A program made the position numbers and the translations under genes. Below are positions 1 to 9,864 of a DNA stretch of 64,000 nt, piece by piece (within the stretch, counting starts at the first letter, position 1; each line of letters begins with the position of its first letter). Source of the stretch: Rhodobacter sp. (GTDB lineage Bacteria > Pseudomonadota > Alphaproteobacteria > Rhodobacterales > Rhodobacteraceae); NCBI GenBank assembly GCA_030065095.1, contig JASJDP010000002.1, positions 62,001 to 126,000 on the forward strand. Reading direction: 5' to 3'. Below the pieces are notes generated by a model, which had not been told where the DNA came from, did not search any database, and saw nothing but the letters and a program-made list of their open reading frames with translations.

Positions 1-73
1 CTACGAGACGGGGCTCGACCTGGCGGTGCTTGAAAAGGCGGCCGCGATGGCGCGGAGGATGCGGGATGTATGA
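1..73 (+). CDS. Hydroxymethylglutaryl-CoA lyase, C-terminal tail (partial)
   Basis: Only the last 23 codons are present; the frame enters from the left edge and stops at TGA 71-73. The visible tail (YETGLDLAVLEKAAAMARRM) resembles the C-terminal helix of HMG-CoA lyases, which split HMG-CoA into acetyl-CoA and acetoacetate at the end of leucine catabolism. The stop overlaps the next start in an ATGTATGA arrangement, so the two are translationally coupled. The functional call leans mostly on the neighbour, because a 23-residue tail is weak evidence. Confidence 0.5.
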   Translation, partial: YETGLDLAVLEKAAAMARRMRDV

Positions 74-851
74 GACGATTTCGGTCGAGCGCGATCCGCG
101 TGGCGTGGCAACGCTGACGCTGGCCAGGGCGGAAAGGCACAATGCGTTGAATGCGGCGATGATCGGCGAGCTGACCCGCGCGGCGGCCAAGCTGGGCGGC
201 GATCCGGGCGTTCGCGTGGTCGTGCTGACCGGGGCGGGGCGGTCGTTCTGCGCGGGCGGCGATCTGGGCTGGATGAAGGCGCAGATGGCCGCGTCGGGCC
301 CCGACCGGGCGGCGGAGGCCCGGACGCTGGCGGACATGTTGCAGGCGCTGAACGAGATGCCGAAACCGCTGATCGGGCGGGTGCAGGGCCAGGCTTTCGG
401 CGGCGGCGTCGGGCTGGCTTGCGTCTGCGACGTGGCGGTCGGGGTGGAGACGGCGAACTTCGGGCTGACGGAGGTGCGGCTGGGCCTGATCCCGGCGACG
501 ATCGGGCCCTACGTGGTGGCCCGGATGGGCGAGGCCGCCGCGCGGCGGGTGTTCTTTTCGGGCCGGATCTTCGGAGCGGCCGAGGCAGTGGACCTGGGAG
601 TGCTGGCCAAGGCGGTGCCGGCGGCGGATCTGGATGCCGCGGTGGAGGCTGAGGTAGCGCCCTATCTGGCGGCTGCGCCGGGGGCGGTGGCGGCGGGAAA
701 GCGTCTGGTGCGGGCGCTCGGGCCACGGATCGGCGATGCGGTGATCGAGGCGTCGGTGCAGGCCCTGGTAAGGCAGTGGGAGGGGCCGGAGGCGCCGGAA
801 GGCGTGGCGGCGTTTTTCGAGAAACGGAAAGCGAATTGGGTGGCGGAGTAG
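66..851 (+). CDS. liuC: Enoyl-CoA hydratase/isomerase family, probable methylglutaconyl-CoA hydratase
   Basis: A 261-residue crotonase-fold protein. The oxyanion-hole segment is GRSFCAGGDLGWM around residue 60, and the second conserved block GQAFGGGVGLACVCD follows around residue 108. An acidic residue in FGLTEVRLGLIPA sits where crotonases carry a catalytic Glu. ATG 66 is preferred over upstream TTG 30 because it overlaps the preceding stop and starts at the usual MYETI-like N-terminus. Next to an HMG-CoA lyase tail, the likely substrate is 3-methylglutaconyl-CoA in the leucine pathway. A generic enoyl-CoA hydratase cannot be excluded. Confidence 0.8.
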   Translation: MYETISVERDPRGVATLTLARAERHNALNAAMIGELTRAAAKLGGDPGVRVVVLTGAGRSFCAGGDLGWMKAQMAASGPDRAAEARTLADMLQALNEMPKPLIGRVQGQAFGGGVGLACVCDVAVGVETANFGLTEVRLGLIPATIGPYVVARMGEAAARRVFFSGRIFGAAEAVDLGVLAKAVPAADLDAAVEAEVAPYLAAAPGAVAAGKRLVRALGPRIGDAVIEASVQALVRQWEGPEAPEGVAAFFEKRKANWVAE

Positions 852-1333
852 CGGGTGTCCTCCATTTTACGGGGTGCACGGTTAATATTTTGATTTTCCT
901 TGTGATACTGTAAAAAATGGTTGCGGGACCGGGTTGGCGTATGCGGCTCTGCGGTGGCGGCGCGCGGCGTGCCGGTCTGGTGCTGGGAGTGGCGGGTCGG
1001 AACCCGCCCGACGACCGTTGCCGCGGTCGGGTTGGCTGATGAGGGTTGCATCCGGCCCCAGGGCGGGTTCGGGCGCAGCCCGGGCTTTCATCCCGGTGGA
1101 AAGGCTCGCTGGTGTGACCGTTCCTTGGCGGGGTGGGAATCGCGGGCCGGCACGGCAGTTCGCTGCGGTGCCGCAATTGGGGATGGCAATCGGGCTGCGA
1201 GGGTATACAAGGCGGGGAAATCACGCGCGAGCGCGCGGTCAAATCGGGGCGGGTTCGGTTGACCCTCTGCCGGGGCGGGGGTAGCCTCGCGCCAGCCGAT
1301 CGAGAAAGCCGCGCGCCACCAAGGAGCCGAGAC
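852..1333. other. 482-bp intergenic region before nuoA
   Basis: No convincing gene. Several Arg/Pro/Gly-rich open frames run through it on both strands but lack a family signature or ribosome site. The left end is AT-rich (875-920, with a run of A at 912-917) and the rest very GC-rich, with local dyads such as GCGGG-N5-CCCGC near 990. The nuoA promoter candidate lies at the right end. I see no tRNA or known riboswitch fold. Confidence 0.5.
1259..1287 (+). promoter_or_regulatory. Candidate sigma-70-type promoter of the nuo operon
   Basis: TTGACC at 1259-1264 is separated by exactly 17 bases from TAGCCT at 1282-1287. The -35 matches five of six consensus bases and the -10 three of six; weak -10 boxes with strong TTGAC are common in Rhodobacteraceae. 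It would leave a leader of about 40 bases before nuoA. Inferred from spacing only. Confidence 0.45.
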
Positions 1334-2223
<890 letters not shown>

Positions 2224-2244
2224 GGCGCGGGAAGAGAGGCGGGG

Positions 2245-2853
2245 ATGTCGGAAGCGCTGAAGGAACTGGGCGCCCATATCGAGGCGAAACGGCCCGATTG
2301 CGTGGTCTCCTGGGCGGTGGCCCATGGCGAGCTGACGGTCGAGGCGACGGCGAATTCGCTGGCGGGTTTCTGCGACTTCCTGAAGACCGATCCGAGCTGC
2401 CGGTTTTCGACGCTTGTCGATATCACCGCCGTCGACCATCCCGACCGCGAGGCGCGGTTCGATGTGGTCTATCACTTTCTCAGCATGTACCAGAACCACC
2501 GCATCCGGGTGAAGGTGGCGGTGCGCGAAGAGGAGGTCCTGGCCTCGATCACCGACGTCTTCCCGGCGGCGAACTGGTTCGAACGCGAGGTGTTCGACAT
2601 GTTCGGCCTGCTGTTTTCCGGGCACCCCGATCTGCGGCGCATCCTGACCGACTACGGGTTCCGCGGCTATCCGCTGCGCAAGGACTTCCCGACCACCGGC
2701 TATACCGAGGTACGCTATGACGAGGCCGAGAAGCGGGTGGTCTACGAGCCGGTGAAGCTGGTGCAGGAATACCGCCAGTTCGACTTCATGAGCCCCTGGG
2801 AGGGCGCGGAGTACATCCTGCCGGGCGATGAAAAGCAGGAGGCGAAGGGCTGA
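2245..2853 (+). CDS. nuoC: NADH-quinone oxidoreductase subunit C
   Basis: A 202-residue 30-kDa-type subunit of the hydrophilic arm. The family motif around ERE(V)FDMFG is clear ([20 protein letters not shown]), followed by [19 protein letters not shown]. NuoC and NuoD are separate genes here, unlike the fused NuoCD of Escherichia coli. The start follows a GAGAGGCGGGG stretch. The TGA overlaps the ATG of a small downstream frame by one base. Confidence 0.95.
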   Translation: MSEALKELGAHIEAKRPDCVVSWAVAHGELTVEATANSLAGFCDFLKTDPSCRFSTLVDITAVDHPDREARFDVVYHFLSMYQNHRIRVKVAVREEEVLASITDVFPAANWFEREVFDMFGLLFSGHPDLRRILTDYGFRGYPLRKDFPTTGYTEVRYDEAEKRVVYEPVKLVQEYRQFDFMSPWEGAEYILPGDEKQEAKG

Positions 2854-3050
2854 TGTGGTGGTCGGTTCTGGGGGAGCTTGGCGCCTTTCTGGCCGGCCTC
2901 GCCGCGGTTCTCACCGTTGTGCGGCATGAAAAAAAAATCTTCGCTCCGATTTTTCACGTTCGTTTCACACCGCCGCTGACATCGCTTGGATCAATTTTCC
3001 AGTACGATAGGGTGACCAACTGTCGACTGCCAGGCGTCCCGAAGCGGTGA
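2853..3050 (+). CDS. Small membrane peptide or gene remnant between nuoC and the sulfotransferase
   Basis: A 65-codon frame whose ATG overlaps the nuoC stop (TGATG). The first 25 residues ([20 protein letters not shown] then TVVRHE) look like one transmembrane helix. The remainder (after EKKIFAPIFHV) is AT-rich and unlike normal coding sequence here, and contains a nine-base run of A plus a weak hairpin at 2933-2954. It may be a genuine short peptide, or the 5' stub of a gene broken when the sulfotransferase arrived. I do not recognise a family. Confidence 0.35.
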   Translation: MWWSVLGELGAFLAGLAAVLTVVRHEKKIFAPIFHVRFTPPLTSLGSIFQYDRVTNCRLPGVPKR

Positions 3051-3056
3051 TCGCGA

Positions 3057-3941
3057 ATGACGGCTCCCACTCTTCTCTTCTGCATCGGGGCGACGAAGGC
3101 CGGGACGTCGTGGCTGCACCGCTACATCTCGGCCCATCCGCGATGCCATATGCGCGGGATCAAGGAGCTGCACTATTTCGATAGCGTCGAGTTCAACGAC
3201 TACGGCACCTGGATCGCGGATGTGGAGGGGCGGCGCGACAACAACCTTACGCAGCTTCTGACCGAGGAGGATCCGCAGATCCGCCGCGCGAAGACGCGGG
3301 TCGCCGAAGACGCCGAGGCCTGGGCCGGGGTGCTGCGCCAGCACCGGCAGGACGACGCGGCCTATCTGGCCTATCTGCATGGCGGCCTGGGCGATGAATC
3401 CGTTGTCGGCGATTTCACCCCGGCCTACGCGCTGTTGCCGTTGGCGCGGCTGCGCGAGATGGCTGAGCTTCAACCCGAGGTCCGGTTCGTCTATCTCTTG
3501 CGCGATCCGGTCGACCGGGTCTGGTCGCATTGCCGGATGATGGCCAAGCGGCGCGCCAACAAGCCCAGCGAGATCCAGCGCCGGTCGGTCAACATCATGC
3601 GGCGGATTTACAAGGGCAAGGAGCCCGAGATCGTGCGCCGGTCGGACTATATCGGCCCGCTGGAGCGGCTGCGCGAGGCGGTGGCGCCGGAGCAGCTGAA
3701 GGTGGTGTTCTACGAAGACCTCTTCACTGACGCGGCCATCGCCGACATCTGTGCCTTCCTTGGCATCGACCCGGTCCCGGCGGAGTTCGGCCGCCGTGTG
3801 CTGCGCGGGCCCGAGGCGCAGATGGAGCCGGGACAGTTCGAAGAGATGCGCGCCTTTCTCGCGCCGCAATATGACTACGTCGCCGGGGCGTTCGAGCGTA
3901 TCCCCGCGCGATGGACCCTCGATATGGAGGCTGCACAATGA
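3057..3941 (+). CDS. PAPS-dependent sulfotransferase family protein
   Basis: A 294-residue cytosolic sulfotransferase. The 5'-phosphosulfate loop is [10 protein letters not shown] at residues 11-20, and the 3'-phosphate motif [13 protein letters not shown] lies near residues 145-157. Such enzymes move sulfate from PAPS to hydroxyl or amino acceptors on sugars, lipids or small molecules; the acceptor is unknown. It lies between nuoC and nuoD in the nuo direction, and its TGA overlaps the nuoD start by three bases, so it is coupled to complex I translation. No complex I role is known for this family, so it looks like an inserted passenger. Confidence 0.85.
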   Translation: MTAPTLLFCIGATKAGTSWLHRYISAHPRCHMRGIKELHYFDSVEFNDYGTWIADVEGRRDNNLTQLLTEEDPQIRRAKTRVAEDAEAWAGVLRQHRQDDAAYLAYLHGGLGDESVVGDFTPAYALLPLARLREMAELQPEVRFVYLLRDPVDRVWSHCRMMAKRRANKPSEIQRRSVNIMRRIYKGKEPEIVRRSDYIGPLERLREAVAPEQLKVVFYEDLFTDAAIADICAFLGIDPVPAEFGRRVLRGPEAQMEPGQFEEMRAFLAPQYDYVAGAFERIPARWTLDMEAAQ

Positions 3942-5149
3942 TGGACGGCGGTTTCGAAGACGCCCTGACCGGCGAACAGAAGATCCGGAACTTCAACATC
4001 AATTTCGGACCGCAACACCCGGCGGCGCATGGCGTCCTGCGGTTGGTGCTGGAACTGGACGGCGAGATCGTGGAACGCTGCGACCCGCATATCGGGCTCT
4101 TGCACCGCGGCACCGAAAAGCTGATGGAAAGCCGCACCTATCTGCAGAACCTGCCCTATTTCGACCGGCTGGACTATGTGGCGCCGATGAACCAGGAACA
4201 TGCCTGGTGCCTGGCGATCGAGCGGCTGACGGGTGTCGAGGTGCCGCGCCGCGCCTCGCTGATCCGGGTGCTGTATTCCGAGATCGGGCGCATCCTGAAC
4301 CACCTGCTGAACGTCACCACGCAGGCGATGGACGTGGGCGCGCTGACCCCGCCGCTCTGGGGCTTCGAGGAACGCGAAAAGCTGATGGTGTTCTACGAGC
4401 GCGCCTGCGGCGCGCGGCTGCACGCCGCCTATTTCCGCCCCGGCGGCGTGCATCAGGACCTGCCGCCCGAGCTGATCGACGATGTCGATGCGTGGGCCGA
4501 CGATTTCCCGCGGGTGATCGCGGATCTGGACGGACTGCTGACCGAGAACCGCATCTTCAAGCAGCGCAATGCCGATATCGGCGTGGTGACCGAGCAGGAC
4601 ATTCTCGACTGGGGCTTTTCCGGCGTGATGGTCCGCGGGTCGGGCCTGGCCTGGGACCTGCGGCGGTCGCAGCCCTACGAATGCTATGACGAGTTCGAGT
4701 TCGGCATCCCGGTGGGCAAGAACGGCGACTGCTACGACCGCTATCTTGTGCGGATGCAGGAGATGCGCGAGTCTTTGAAGATCATCAAGCAGGCCTGCGA
4801 GAAACTGCGCGCCGAGCCGGGCGACGTGCTGGCCCGCGGCAAGATCACGCCGCCGAGCCGGGGCGAGATGAAGACCTCGATGGAGGCGCTGATCCATCAT
4901 TTCAAGCTTTACACCGAAGGCTTCCACGTGCCCGCGGGCGAGGTCTATGCCGCCGTCGAGGCGCCGAAGGGCGAGTTCGGGGTCTATCTGGTGGCTGACG
5001 GCACCAACCGGCCCTACCGGGCCAAGCTGCGCGCGCCGGGGTTCCTGCATCTGCAGGCGATGGATTATGTGGCGGGCGGCCACCAGTTGGCCGACGTGGC
5101 CGCGATCATCGGGACGATGGACGTGGTGTTCGGGGAGATCGACCGGTGA
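3938..5149 (+). CDS. nuoD: NADH-quinone oxidoreductase subunit D
   Basis: A 403-residue 49-kDa-type subunit that forms the quinone-binding cavity with NuoB. Hallmarks are [14 protein letters not shown] near residue 24, the HRGTEKL segment and the acidic C-terminal [12 protein letters not shown] 3938 is favoured because GGAGG at 3926-3930 lies seven bases upstream; ATG 3941 directly follows. The first codon overlaps the sulfotransferase stop. Confidence 0.96.
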   Translation: MMDGGFEDALTGEQKIRNFNINFGPQHPAAHGVLRLVLELDGEIVERCDPHIGLLHRGTEKLMESRTYLQNLPYFDRLDYVAPMNQEHAWCLAIERLTGVEVPRRASLIRVLYSEIGRILNHLLNVTTQAMDVGALTPPLWGFEEREKLMVFYERACGARLHAAYFRPGGVHQDLPPELIDDVDAWADDFPRVIADLDGLLTENRIFKQRNADIGVVTEQDILDWGFSGVMVRGSGLAWDLRRSQPYECYDEFEFGIPVGKNGDCYDRYLVRMQEMRESLKIIKQACEKLRAEPGDVLARGKITPPSRGEMKTSMEALIHHFKLYTEGFHVPAGEVYAAVEAPKGEFGVYLVADGTNRPYRAKLRAPGFLHLQAMDYVAGGHQLADVAAIIGTMDVVFGEIDR

Positions 5150-5203
5150 CAGTTTCCGGCCTCACGGAGCCATCTTTGCAGTGATCGCAAGTAAGGACCT
5201 GAC

Positions 5204-5740
5204 GTGATCAACAGCCCGCATTTCTCGAACTACCTGCTGGCCATCGGAACGCTGGTGGCCGCGTTGTTCGTGGCGGTGCAGGCATGGTATGCGCGGACGA
5301 CCTTCGTGCAGTCCTCGGAGACGCGGTTCCTGGAAAAGAAGCTTGAGATCTGTTTCGAGAACTTCGATGCCGCCGCGCAGCTCGACACGGCGCTGAGGTC
5401 GTCGGTCCCGGCGATGATGGATCAGGAGATCTGGCCGCCTCGTGTCGAGATTGCCGATGCCGAACAGCTGGACCGGATCCAGCGGGATGTTGTGCCGAAG
5501 ATCGACTACCTCGAGGCCGGGCTGACCAAGGCCAGCGTGCTGGGGCCGCTTGACAAGTTTCGCGGATACTTGGCACAGCGCGTGCGCGGGCTGTCGAAGG
5601 GGCTGTTGGATCTGACGCCGAACGACCTGGGCGAGGGCAACGCGACCACCGCGGCCGTCCTGGCCGCACTAAGCGAATTCTTGGGCGCGCAGTATCAGGT
5701 GTTCACCGGCTGCCGTCTTCTTGCGGAAGGGAAAGCCTGA
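5204..5740 (+). CDS. Hypothetical membrane-anchored protein in nuo operon (nuoD-nuoE)
   Basis: 178 residues starting at GTG 5204, with AAGGA at 5193-5197. One N-terminal transmembrane helix (about 9-28, [20 protein letters not shown]) is followed by a mostly helical soluble domain rich in charged residues. The layout suggests a membrane-tethered cytoplasmic protein. Its TGA overlaps nuoE ATG by one base (TGATG), so it is coupled to nuoE. I recognise no family. It corresponds in position to the unidentified reading frames reported within Paracoccus and Rhodobacter complex I operons. Confidence 0.7.
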   Translation: MINSPHFSNYLLAIGTLVAALFVAVQAWYARTTFVQSSETRFLEKKLEICFENFDAAAQLDTALRSSVPAMMDQEIWPPRVEIADAEQLDRIQRDVVPKIDYLEAGLTKASVLGPLDKFRGYLAQRVRGLSKGLLDLTPNDLGEGNATTAAVLAALSEFLGAQYQVFTGCRLLAEGKA

Positions 5741-6861
5741 TGCTCCGCCGTCTTCACCACGATCAGCCGGAAGGTTTCGCCTTCACGCCCGCCAATCAGG
5801 CCTGGGCCGAGGCGCAGATCAGCAAATATCCCGAAGGCCGGCAGGCCAGCGCGGTGATTCCGCTTTTGTGGCGCGCACAGGAGCAGGAGGGCTGGATCAG
5901 CCGCCCGGCCATCGAACATGTCGCGGATATGCTGGACATGGCCAATATCCGGGTGCTGGAAGTGGCGTCGTTCTACTTCATGTTCCAGCTGCAACCAGTT
6001 GGGTCCGTTGCGCATGTTCAGGTCTGCGGCACGACGTCCTGCATGATCTGCGGCGCCGAGGACCTGATCGCCGTCTGCAAGGACAAGATCGCGGCCAAGC
6101 CGCATCAGCTGTCCGCCGACGGCAAGTTTTCCTGGGAAGAGGTCGAATGCCTGGGCGCCTGCGCCAATGCGCCGATGGTTCAGATCGGCAAGGATTACTA
6201 CGAGGATCTGACGGCCGGGCGGTTCGGCGAGATCCTCGACGAGCTGGCGGCGGGCACGGTGCCGGTCCCGGGGCCGCAGAACGGGCGCTATGCGTCCGAG
6301 CCGCTGGACGGGCTGACCAGCCTGAAGGACTACGAGGAAACCGGGCACACCAAATATAATGCAAGCGTGCAGCTGGCCACCGATCTGGGCGACACGGTCA
6401 AGCGGATCGACGGCACCGAGGTGCCGCTGCTGACCCCGTGGCTTGGCGGGGACGGCCCGGCCGCCGGGGCCGCGCCGAAGGCGGCGCGCGCGGCGAAGGC
6501 GAAGCCGGCGGCCAGCCCAAAGGCGTCTGAGCCGAAGAAGGACGCGCCCAAGGCTGCGGCCGCCCCGGCGGCGGCCGAGGGACCGGGCACCAAACCGGCG
6601 ACGTTGGATGCGCCGCGGGACGGCAAGGCGGACGATCTGAAGATGATCAAGGGGGTCGGGCCGAAACTGGAGAAGCTGCTGAACACACTGGGGTTTTATC
6701 ATTTCGATCAGGTTGCGAGCTGGACGGCGGACGAGCTTGCCTGGGTCGATCAGAACCTCGAGGGTTTCAAGGGACGCGCGAGCCGGGACGCCTGGATCGA
6801 ACAGGCCAAGATCCTGGCGTCTGGACAGGAGACAGAGTTCTCAAAACGCGCTAAATACTAG
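5740..6861 (+). CDS. nuoE: NADH-quinone oxidoreductase subunit E with C-terminal helix-hairpin-helix extension
   Basis: 373 residues, far longer than the roughly 165-240 of typical NuoE. Residues 1-170 form the thioredoxin-like domain with the N1a [2Fe-2S] ligands Cys96, Cys101, Cys137 and Cys141. An Ala/Lys/Pro-rich linker spans about 235-290. The last 75 residues form a helix-hairpin-helix-like domain ([20 protein letters not shown] and following). The same domain is repeated in the next gene, and a related extension is known on ribosomal L21 of Rhodobacteraceae. NuoE sits with NuoF in the NADH-oxidising module. Confidence 0.95.
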   Translation: MLRRLHHDQPEGFAFTPANQAWAEAQISKYPEGRQASAVIPLLWRAQEQEGWISRPAIEHVADMLDMANIRVLEVASFYFMFQLQPVGSVAHVQVCGTTSCMICGAEDLIAVCKDKIAAKPHQLSADGKFSWEEVECLGACANAPMVQIGKDYYEDLTAGRFGEILDELAAGTVPVPGPQNGRYASEPLDGLTSLKDYEETGHTKYNASVQLATDLGDTVKRIDGTEVPLLTPWLGGDGPAAGAAPKAARAAKAKPAASPKASEPKKDAPKAAAAPAAAEGPGTKPATLDAPRDGKADDLKMIKGVGPKLEKLLNTLGFYHFDQVASWTADELAWVDQNLEGFKGRASRDAWIEQAKILASGQETEFSKRAKY

Positions 6862-6901
6862 GAACGCATAACGCATTCCGGAGAACGGGGAGAGAGTTCC
6901 G

Positions 6902-7714
6902 ATGGATAACAAGCAAACTGGCGCCTCCATGGTGATGACGGCGTTGATCGCCGGAGGGATAGGCTTGGTGGCCTTCGTGGCTCTGATGGTGATCGGCGAC
7001 TACAGGTTTGCACCGGCCCTGTTTCTGGGGCTGCTGTTGGCGATCGTGGTCTTCGTGTTCCTCCTGATCGGGTTCCACCGCAAGGCGGACGCCGGGCCGG
7101 GCCAGTCCGGAGGCGCGTCGGCGGGCGGTGGCGGAAGCGCGGCCGCGGCGCAGCAGGGCGCAGGCGTGGCGGCGGCCGGTGGCGACCTTGTCGGCAACGG
7201 GGCGGCGGCGGCTTCTGTGGCTGGTGCAGAGCCCGCTTCGGACGCATCGGCTGGCGACAAAAGCGGAGCCGGTGACGGCGTCATCAAGCCGAGCAAGCCG
7301 CTGGCCGGACAGGACGAACTTGCCGCGAAAAAGGGCGAATGGAAATACGGCGGCGGCGATGCGGCCGCCGGCACCGGGGGTGGCGAGGACTATGACAAGG
7401 ACGGTGTGGTCGAAGGCGCTGACGAGGGCACAAAGCCCGCGACGCTGGAGGGGCCGCGCGGCGGCGGCGCCGACAATCTGAAGGAAATCAAGGGTGTCGG
7501 GCCCAAACTGGAAAAGATGCTGAACGGCATGGGCTTTTACCATTTCGACCAGATCGCGAACTGGACCGCCGACGAGGTGGCCTGGGTCAACGCGAACCTC
7601 GAAGGGTTCAAGGGCCGGGTGAGCCGCGACGACTGGGTCGCGCAGGCCAAGATCCTGGCCACCGGCGGCGAAACGGAGTTTTCCACGCGGGTTGACAAGG
7701 GCGAGGTTTACTAG
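6902..7714 (+). CDS. Two-helix membrane protein with NuoE-type helix-hairpin-helix C-terminus
   Basis: 270 residues. Two adjacent transmembrane helices (about 10-31 and 38-59) are followed by a long Gly/Ala-rich low-complexity linker (about 65-190). The C-terminal domain, about residues 192-270, is strikingly like that of Nuo[21 protein letters not shown], then [19 protein letters not shown]. The domain may tether or recognise a common partner; that is inference. The start has GGAGAG-type purines upstream (6885-6896). It is not a core complex I subunit. Confidence 0.8.
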   Translation: MDNKQTGASMVMTALIAGGIGLVAFVALMVIGDYRFAPALFLGLLLAIVVFVFLLIGFHRKADAGPGQSGGASAGGGGSAAAAQQGAGVAAAGGDLVGNGAAAASVAGAEPASDASAGDKSGAGDGVIKPSKPLAGQDELAAKKGEWKYGGGDAAAGTGGGEDYDKDGVVEGADEGTKPATLEGPRGGGADNLKEIKGVGPKLEKMLNGMGFYHFDQIANWTADEVAWVNANLEGFKGRVSRDDWVAQAKILATGGETEFSTRVDKGEVY

Positions 7715-7723
7715 AAGGCGCAG

Positions 7724-7954
7724 ATGGCAAGACGATCCGATCAGGACCTGGCGCTGGCGCGGCAGGCGAAAACGGTGGCGCTGGTGATCGCCGGCACGAT
7801 GCTGCTTTGGATGGCGGCGCAGTGGATCGGGGGCGAACTGGGGCTGCAGGCGCGGTTCGTCTTTCTTTTCGACCTTGCGGCGCTGGCGGCGTTCGTCTGG
7901 GCCTTTGTGGTCACGTATCAGATCTGGCGCAAGCGCCGGGACAATCAGGGGTAG
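7724..7954 (+). CDS. DUF5337-like small membrane protein
   Basis: 76 residues with two transmembrane helices (about 15-36 and 44-64) between a charged N-terminus (MARRSDQDLALARQAK) and a basic C-terminal tail (RKRRDNQG). It matches my memory of the DUF5337 family, found in Rhodobacteraceae nuo operons and of unknown function. It starts nine bases after the preceding gene and ends three bases before nuoF. A role in complex I assembly is conceivable but not shown. Confidence 0.75.
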   Translation: MARRSDQDLALARQAKTVALVIAGTMLLWMAAQWIGGELGLQARFVFLFDLAALAAFVWAFVVTYQIWRKRRDNQG

Positions 7955-7957
7955 TCA

Positions 7958-9253
7958 ATGCTCAGCGACAGCGATCGCATCTTCACCAACCTCTACGGTA
8001 TGCACGACCGGACGCTGGCGGGCGCAAAGATGCGCGGCCACTGGGACGGCACGGCGGGCATCATAGCAAAGGGCCGCGACTGGATCATCGACACGATGAA
8101 GGCCAGCGGGCTGCGCGGGCGCGGCGGGGCGGGGTTTCCAACGGGGCTCAAGTGGTCGTTCATGCCCAAGGAGTCCGACGGGCGGCCGGCCTATCTGGTG
8201 GTGAATGCCGATGAATCCGAGCCCGGCACCTGCAAGGACCGCGAGATCATGCGCCACGATCCGCATACGCTGATCGAAGGGTGCCTGATCGCCAGTTTCG
8301 CGATGGGTGCGAAGGCCTGCTATATCTACATCCGCGGTGAATATATCCGCGAGCGCGAGGCGCTGCAGGCGGCGATCGACGAGGCTTATGACGCCCGGCT
8401 TCTGGGCCGGAACGCCGCCGGGTCGGGCTGGGATTTCGACCTCTATCTGCACCATGGCGCCGGGGCCTATATCTGCGGCGAAGAGACCGCGCTTCTGGAG
8501 AGCCTCGAGGGCAAGAAGGGCATGCCGCGGATGAAGCCGCCGTTCCCGGCCGGCGCGGGGCTTTATGGGTGCCCGACCACGGTCAACAACGTGGAATCGA
8601 TCGCCGTGGTGCCGACGATCCTGCGGCGCGGGGCGGATTGGTTCGCCTCGTTCGGGCGGCCCAACAACACCGGCACGAAGATCTACGCGGTCTCCGGCCA
8701 CGTGAACAACCCCTGTGTGGTCGAAGACACCATGTCGCTGCCGTTCGAGGACCTGATCGAAAAACATTGCGGCGGCATCCGGGGCGGCTGGGACAACCTC
8801 AAGGCGGTGATCCCGGGCGGCTCGTCGGTTCCCTGTGTGCGCGGCGAGAACATGCGCGATGCGGTGATGGATTTCGACGCGCTGCGCGACAAGGGGTCGT
8901 CCTTGGGTACGGCGGCGGTGATCGTGATGGATCAGTCGACCGACATCATCAAGGCGATCTGGCGGCTGTCGAAATTCTACAAGCACGAAAGCTGCGGCCA
9001 ATGCACGCCCTGCCGCGAGGGCACCGGCTGGATGATGCGGGTGATGGACCGGCTGGTGAAGGGCGAGGCCGAAATCGAGGAAATCGACATGCTGTTCGAC
9101 GTCACCAAGCAGGTCGAGGGGCACACGATCTGTGCCCTGGGCGACGCGGCGGCCTGGCCGATCCAGGGGCTGATCCGGAACTTCCGCGACGAGATCGAGG
9201 ACCGGATCAAGGCGCGGAAGACGGGTCGCGTGACCGCGGTGGCGGCGGAATAG
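7958..9253 (+). CDS. nuoF: NADH-quinone oxidoreductase subunit F
   Basis: 431-residue NADH-oxidising subunit carrying FMN and cluster N3. The glycine-rich nucleotide-binding segment is [16 protein letters not shown] near residue 54, the FMN/NADH region includes [19 protein letters not shown], and the [4Fe-4S] motif is [11 protein letters not shown] near residue 346 with a fourth Cys in HTICALGD. Length is standard. It forms the input end of complex I with NuoE and NuoG. Confidence 0.97.
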   Translation: MLSDSDRIFTNLYGMHDRTLAGAKMRGHWDGTAGIIAKGRDWIIDTMKASGLRGRGGAGFPTGLKWSFMPKESDGRPAYLVVNADESEPGTCKDREIMRHDPHTLIEGCLIASFAMGAKACYIYIRGEYIREREALQAAIDEAYDARLLGRNAAGSGWDFDLYLHHGAGAYICGEETALLESLEGKKGMPRMKPPFPAGAGLYGCPTTVNNVESIAVVPTILRRGADWFASFGRPNNTGTKIYAVSGHVNNPCVVEDTMSLPFEDLIEKHCGGIRGGWDNLKAVIPGGSSVPCVRGENMRDAVMDFDALRDKGSSLGTAAVIVMDQSTDIIKAIWRLSKFYKHESCGQCTPCREGTGWMMRVMDRLVKGEAEIEEIDMLFDVTKQVEGHTICALGDAAAWPIQGLIRNFRDEIEDRIKARKTGRVTAVAAE

Positions 9254-9256
9254 ACG

Positions 9257-9460
9257 ATGACCGACGATACAGGAAATCTGATCCTGGACCATATGCGCCG
9301 GTTCGATTCTCGATCGGCGCATATGGAAGACGGCATGCGTGACATCAAAGAAGGTGTGACTGGCGTCGGGGAACAGCTTGCCCGCGTCAATCGCAGGCTC
9401 GACAGGCTCGATGCCTGCGTTGAAACGATCGCAAAACGCCTCGATCTGGTGGAGGGTTAG
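9257..9460 (+). CDS. Small coiled-coil protein in nuo operon
   Basis: 67 residues, strongly charged and predicted helical, with a heptad-like pattern through EQLARVNRRLDRLDACVETI. It begins three bases after the nuoF stop and ends five bases before the following lipoprotein gene, so it is almost certainly in the operon. Proteins of this look are often annotated hypothetical in Rhodobacteraceae. No catalytic residues are visible; a small structural or oligomerisation role is the most that can be suggested. Confidence 0.6.
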   Translation: MTDDTGNLILDHMRRFDSRSAHMEDGMRDIKEGVTGVGEQLARVNRRLDRLDACVETIAKRLDLVEG

Positions 9461-9465
9461 GTCAC

Positions 9466-9834
9466 ATGCTGCGTGTCTCGCTTTTGCTGTGTCTGATCGC
9501 CGGCACCGCGGCCTGCGGGCGGTTGGGGCTCGACCGCGTCGGGATCGGCGGCGGTTCGGTCGGTGCGAAACGGAATACGGTCGAGATCGACGGCGCGCGC
9601 TATCGCAGCCGGGTTACCACGGGCGAGGACGGCCGCGACTTCACCATTACCGTGACGCCGGCGGGCAATGTCGGCAATGCGCAGAGCGCCGGCCGCTATC
9701 AGGCGACGGTCTACTGCCTGCGCAACTACGGCGGGTCCGATACCGCCTGGACGGCCGGGCCCGACGTTCCGCCGGAAGAGGCGCGGGTGTCCGACAACAC
9801 GCTGACGCTGGCCGGCCGCTGCATCCAGCGGTGA
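9466..9834 (+). CDS. Putative lipoprotein in nuo operon
   Basis: 122 residues with a signal peptide ending in a lipobox-like LIAGTAAC; Cys17 would be lipidated. The mature part is beta-rich (RYRSRVTTGEDGRDFTITV) with two further cysteines (YCLRNYG and AGRCIQR) that could form a disulfide in the periplasm. I do not recognise a domain. The gene is tightly packed between the coiled-coil peptide and the MAPEG gene. Confidence 0.65.
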   Translation: MLRVSLLLCLIAGTAACGRLGLDRVGIGGGSVGAKRNTVEIDGARYRSRVTTGEDGRDFTITVTPAGNVGNAQSAGRYQATVYCLRNYGGSDTAWTAGPDVPPEEARVSDNTLTLAGRCIQR

Positions 9835-9864
9835 CGCCGGCGGTTCGGGAGAAGGAGATCCGGA

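Noticed and set aside
1-1242. 413-codon minus-strand open frame rich in Pro, Arg and Ser
   Set aside because: It is antisense to liuC and the leader, with the biased composition of a GC-rich shadow frame and no domain signature.
852-1333. tRNA-like or riboswitch-like GC-rich folds
   Set aside because: No cloverleaf with proper arms, anticodon and T-loop could be drawn; the dyads are short and typical of high-GC DNA.
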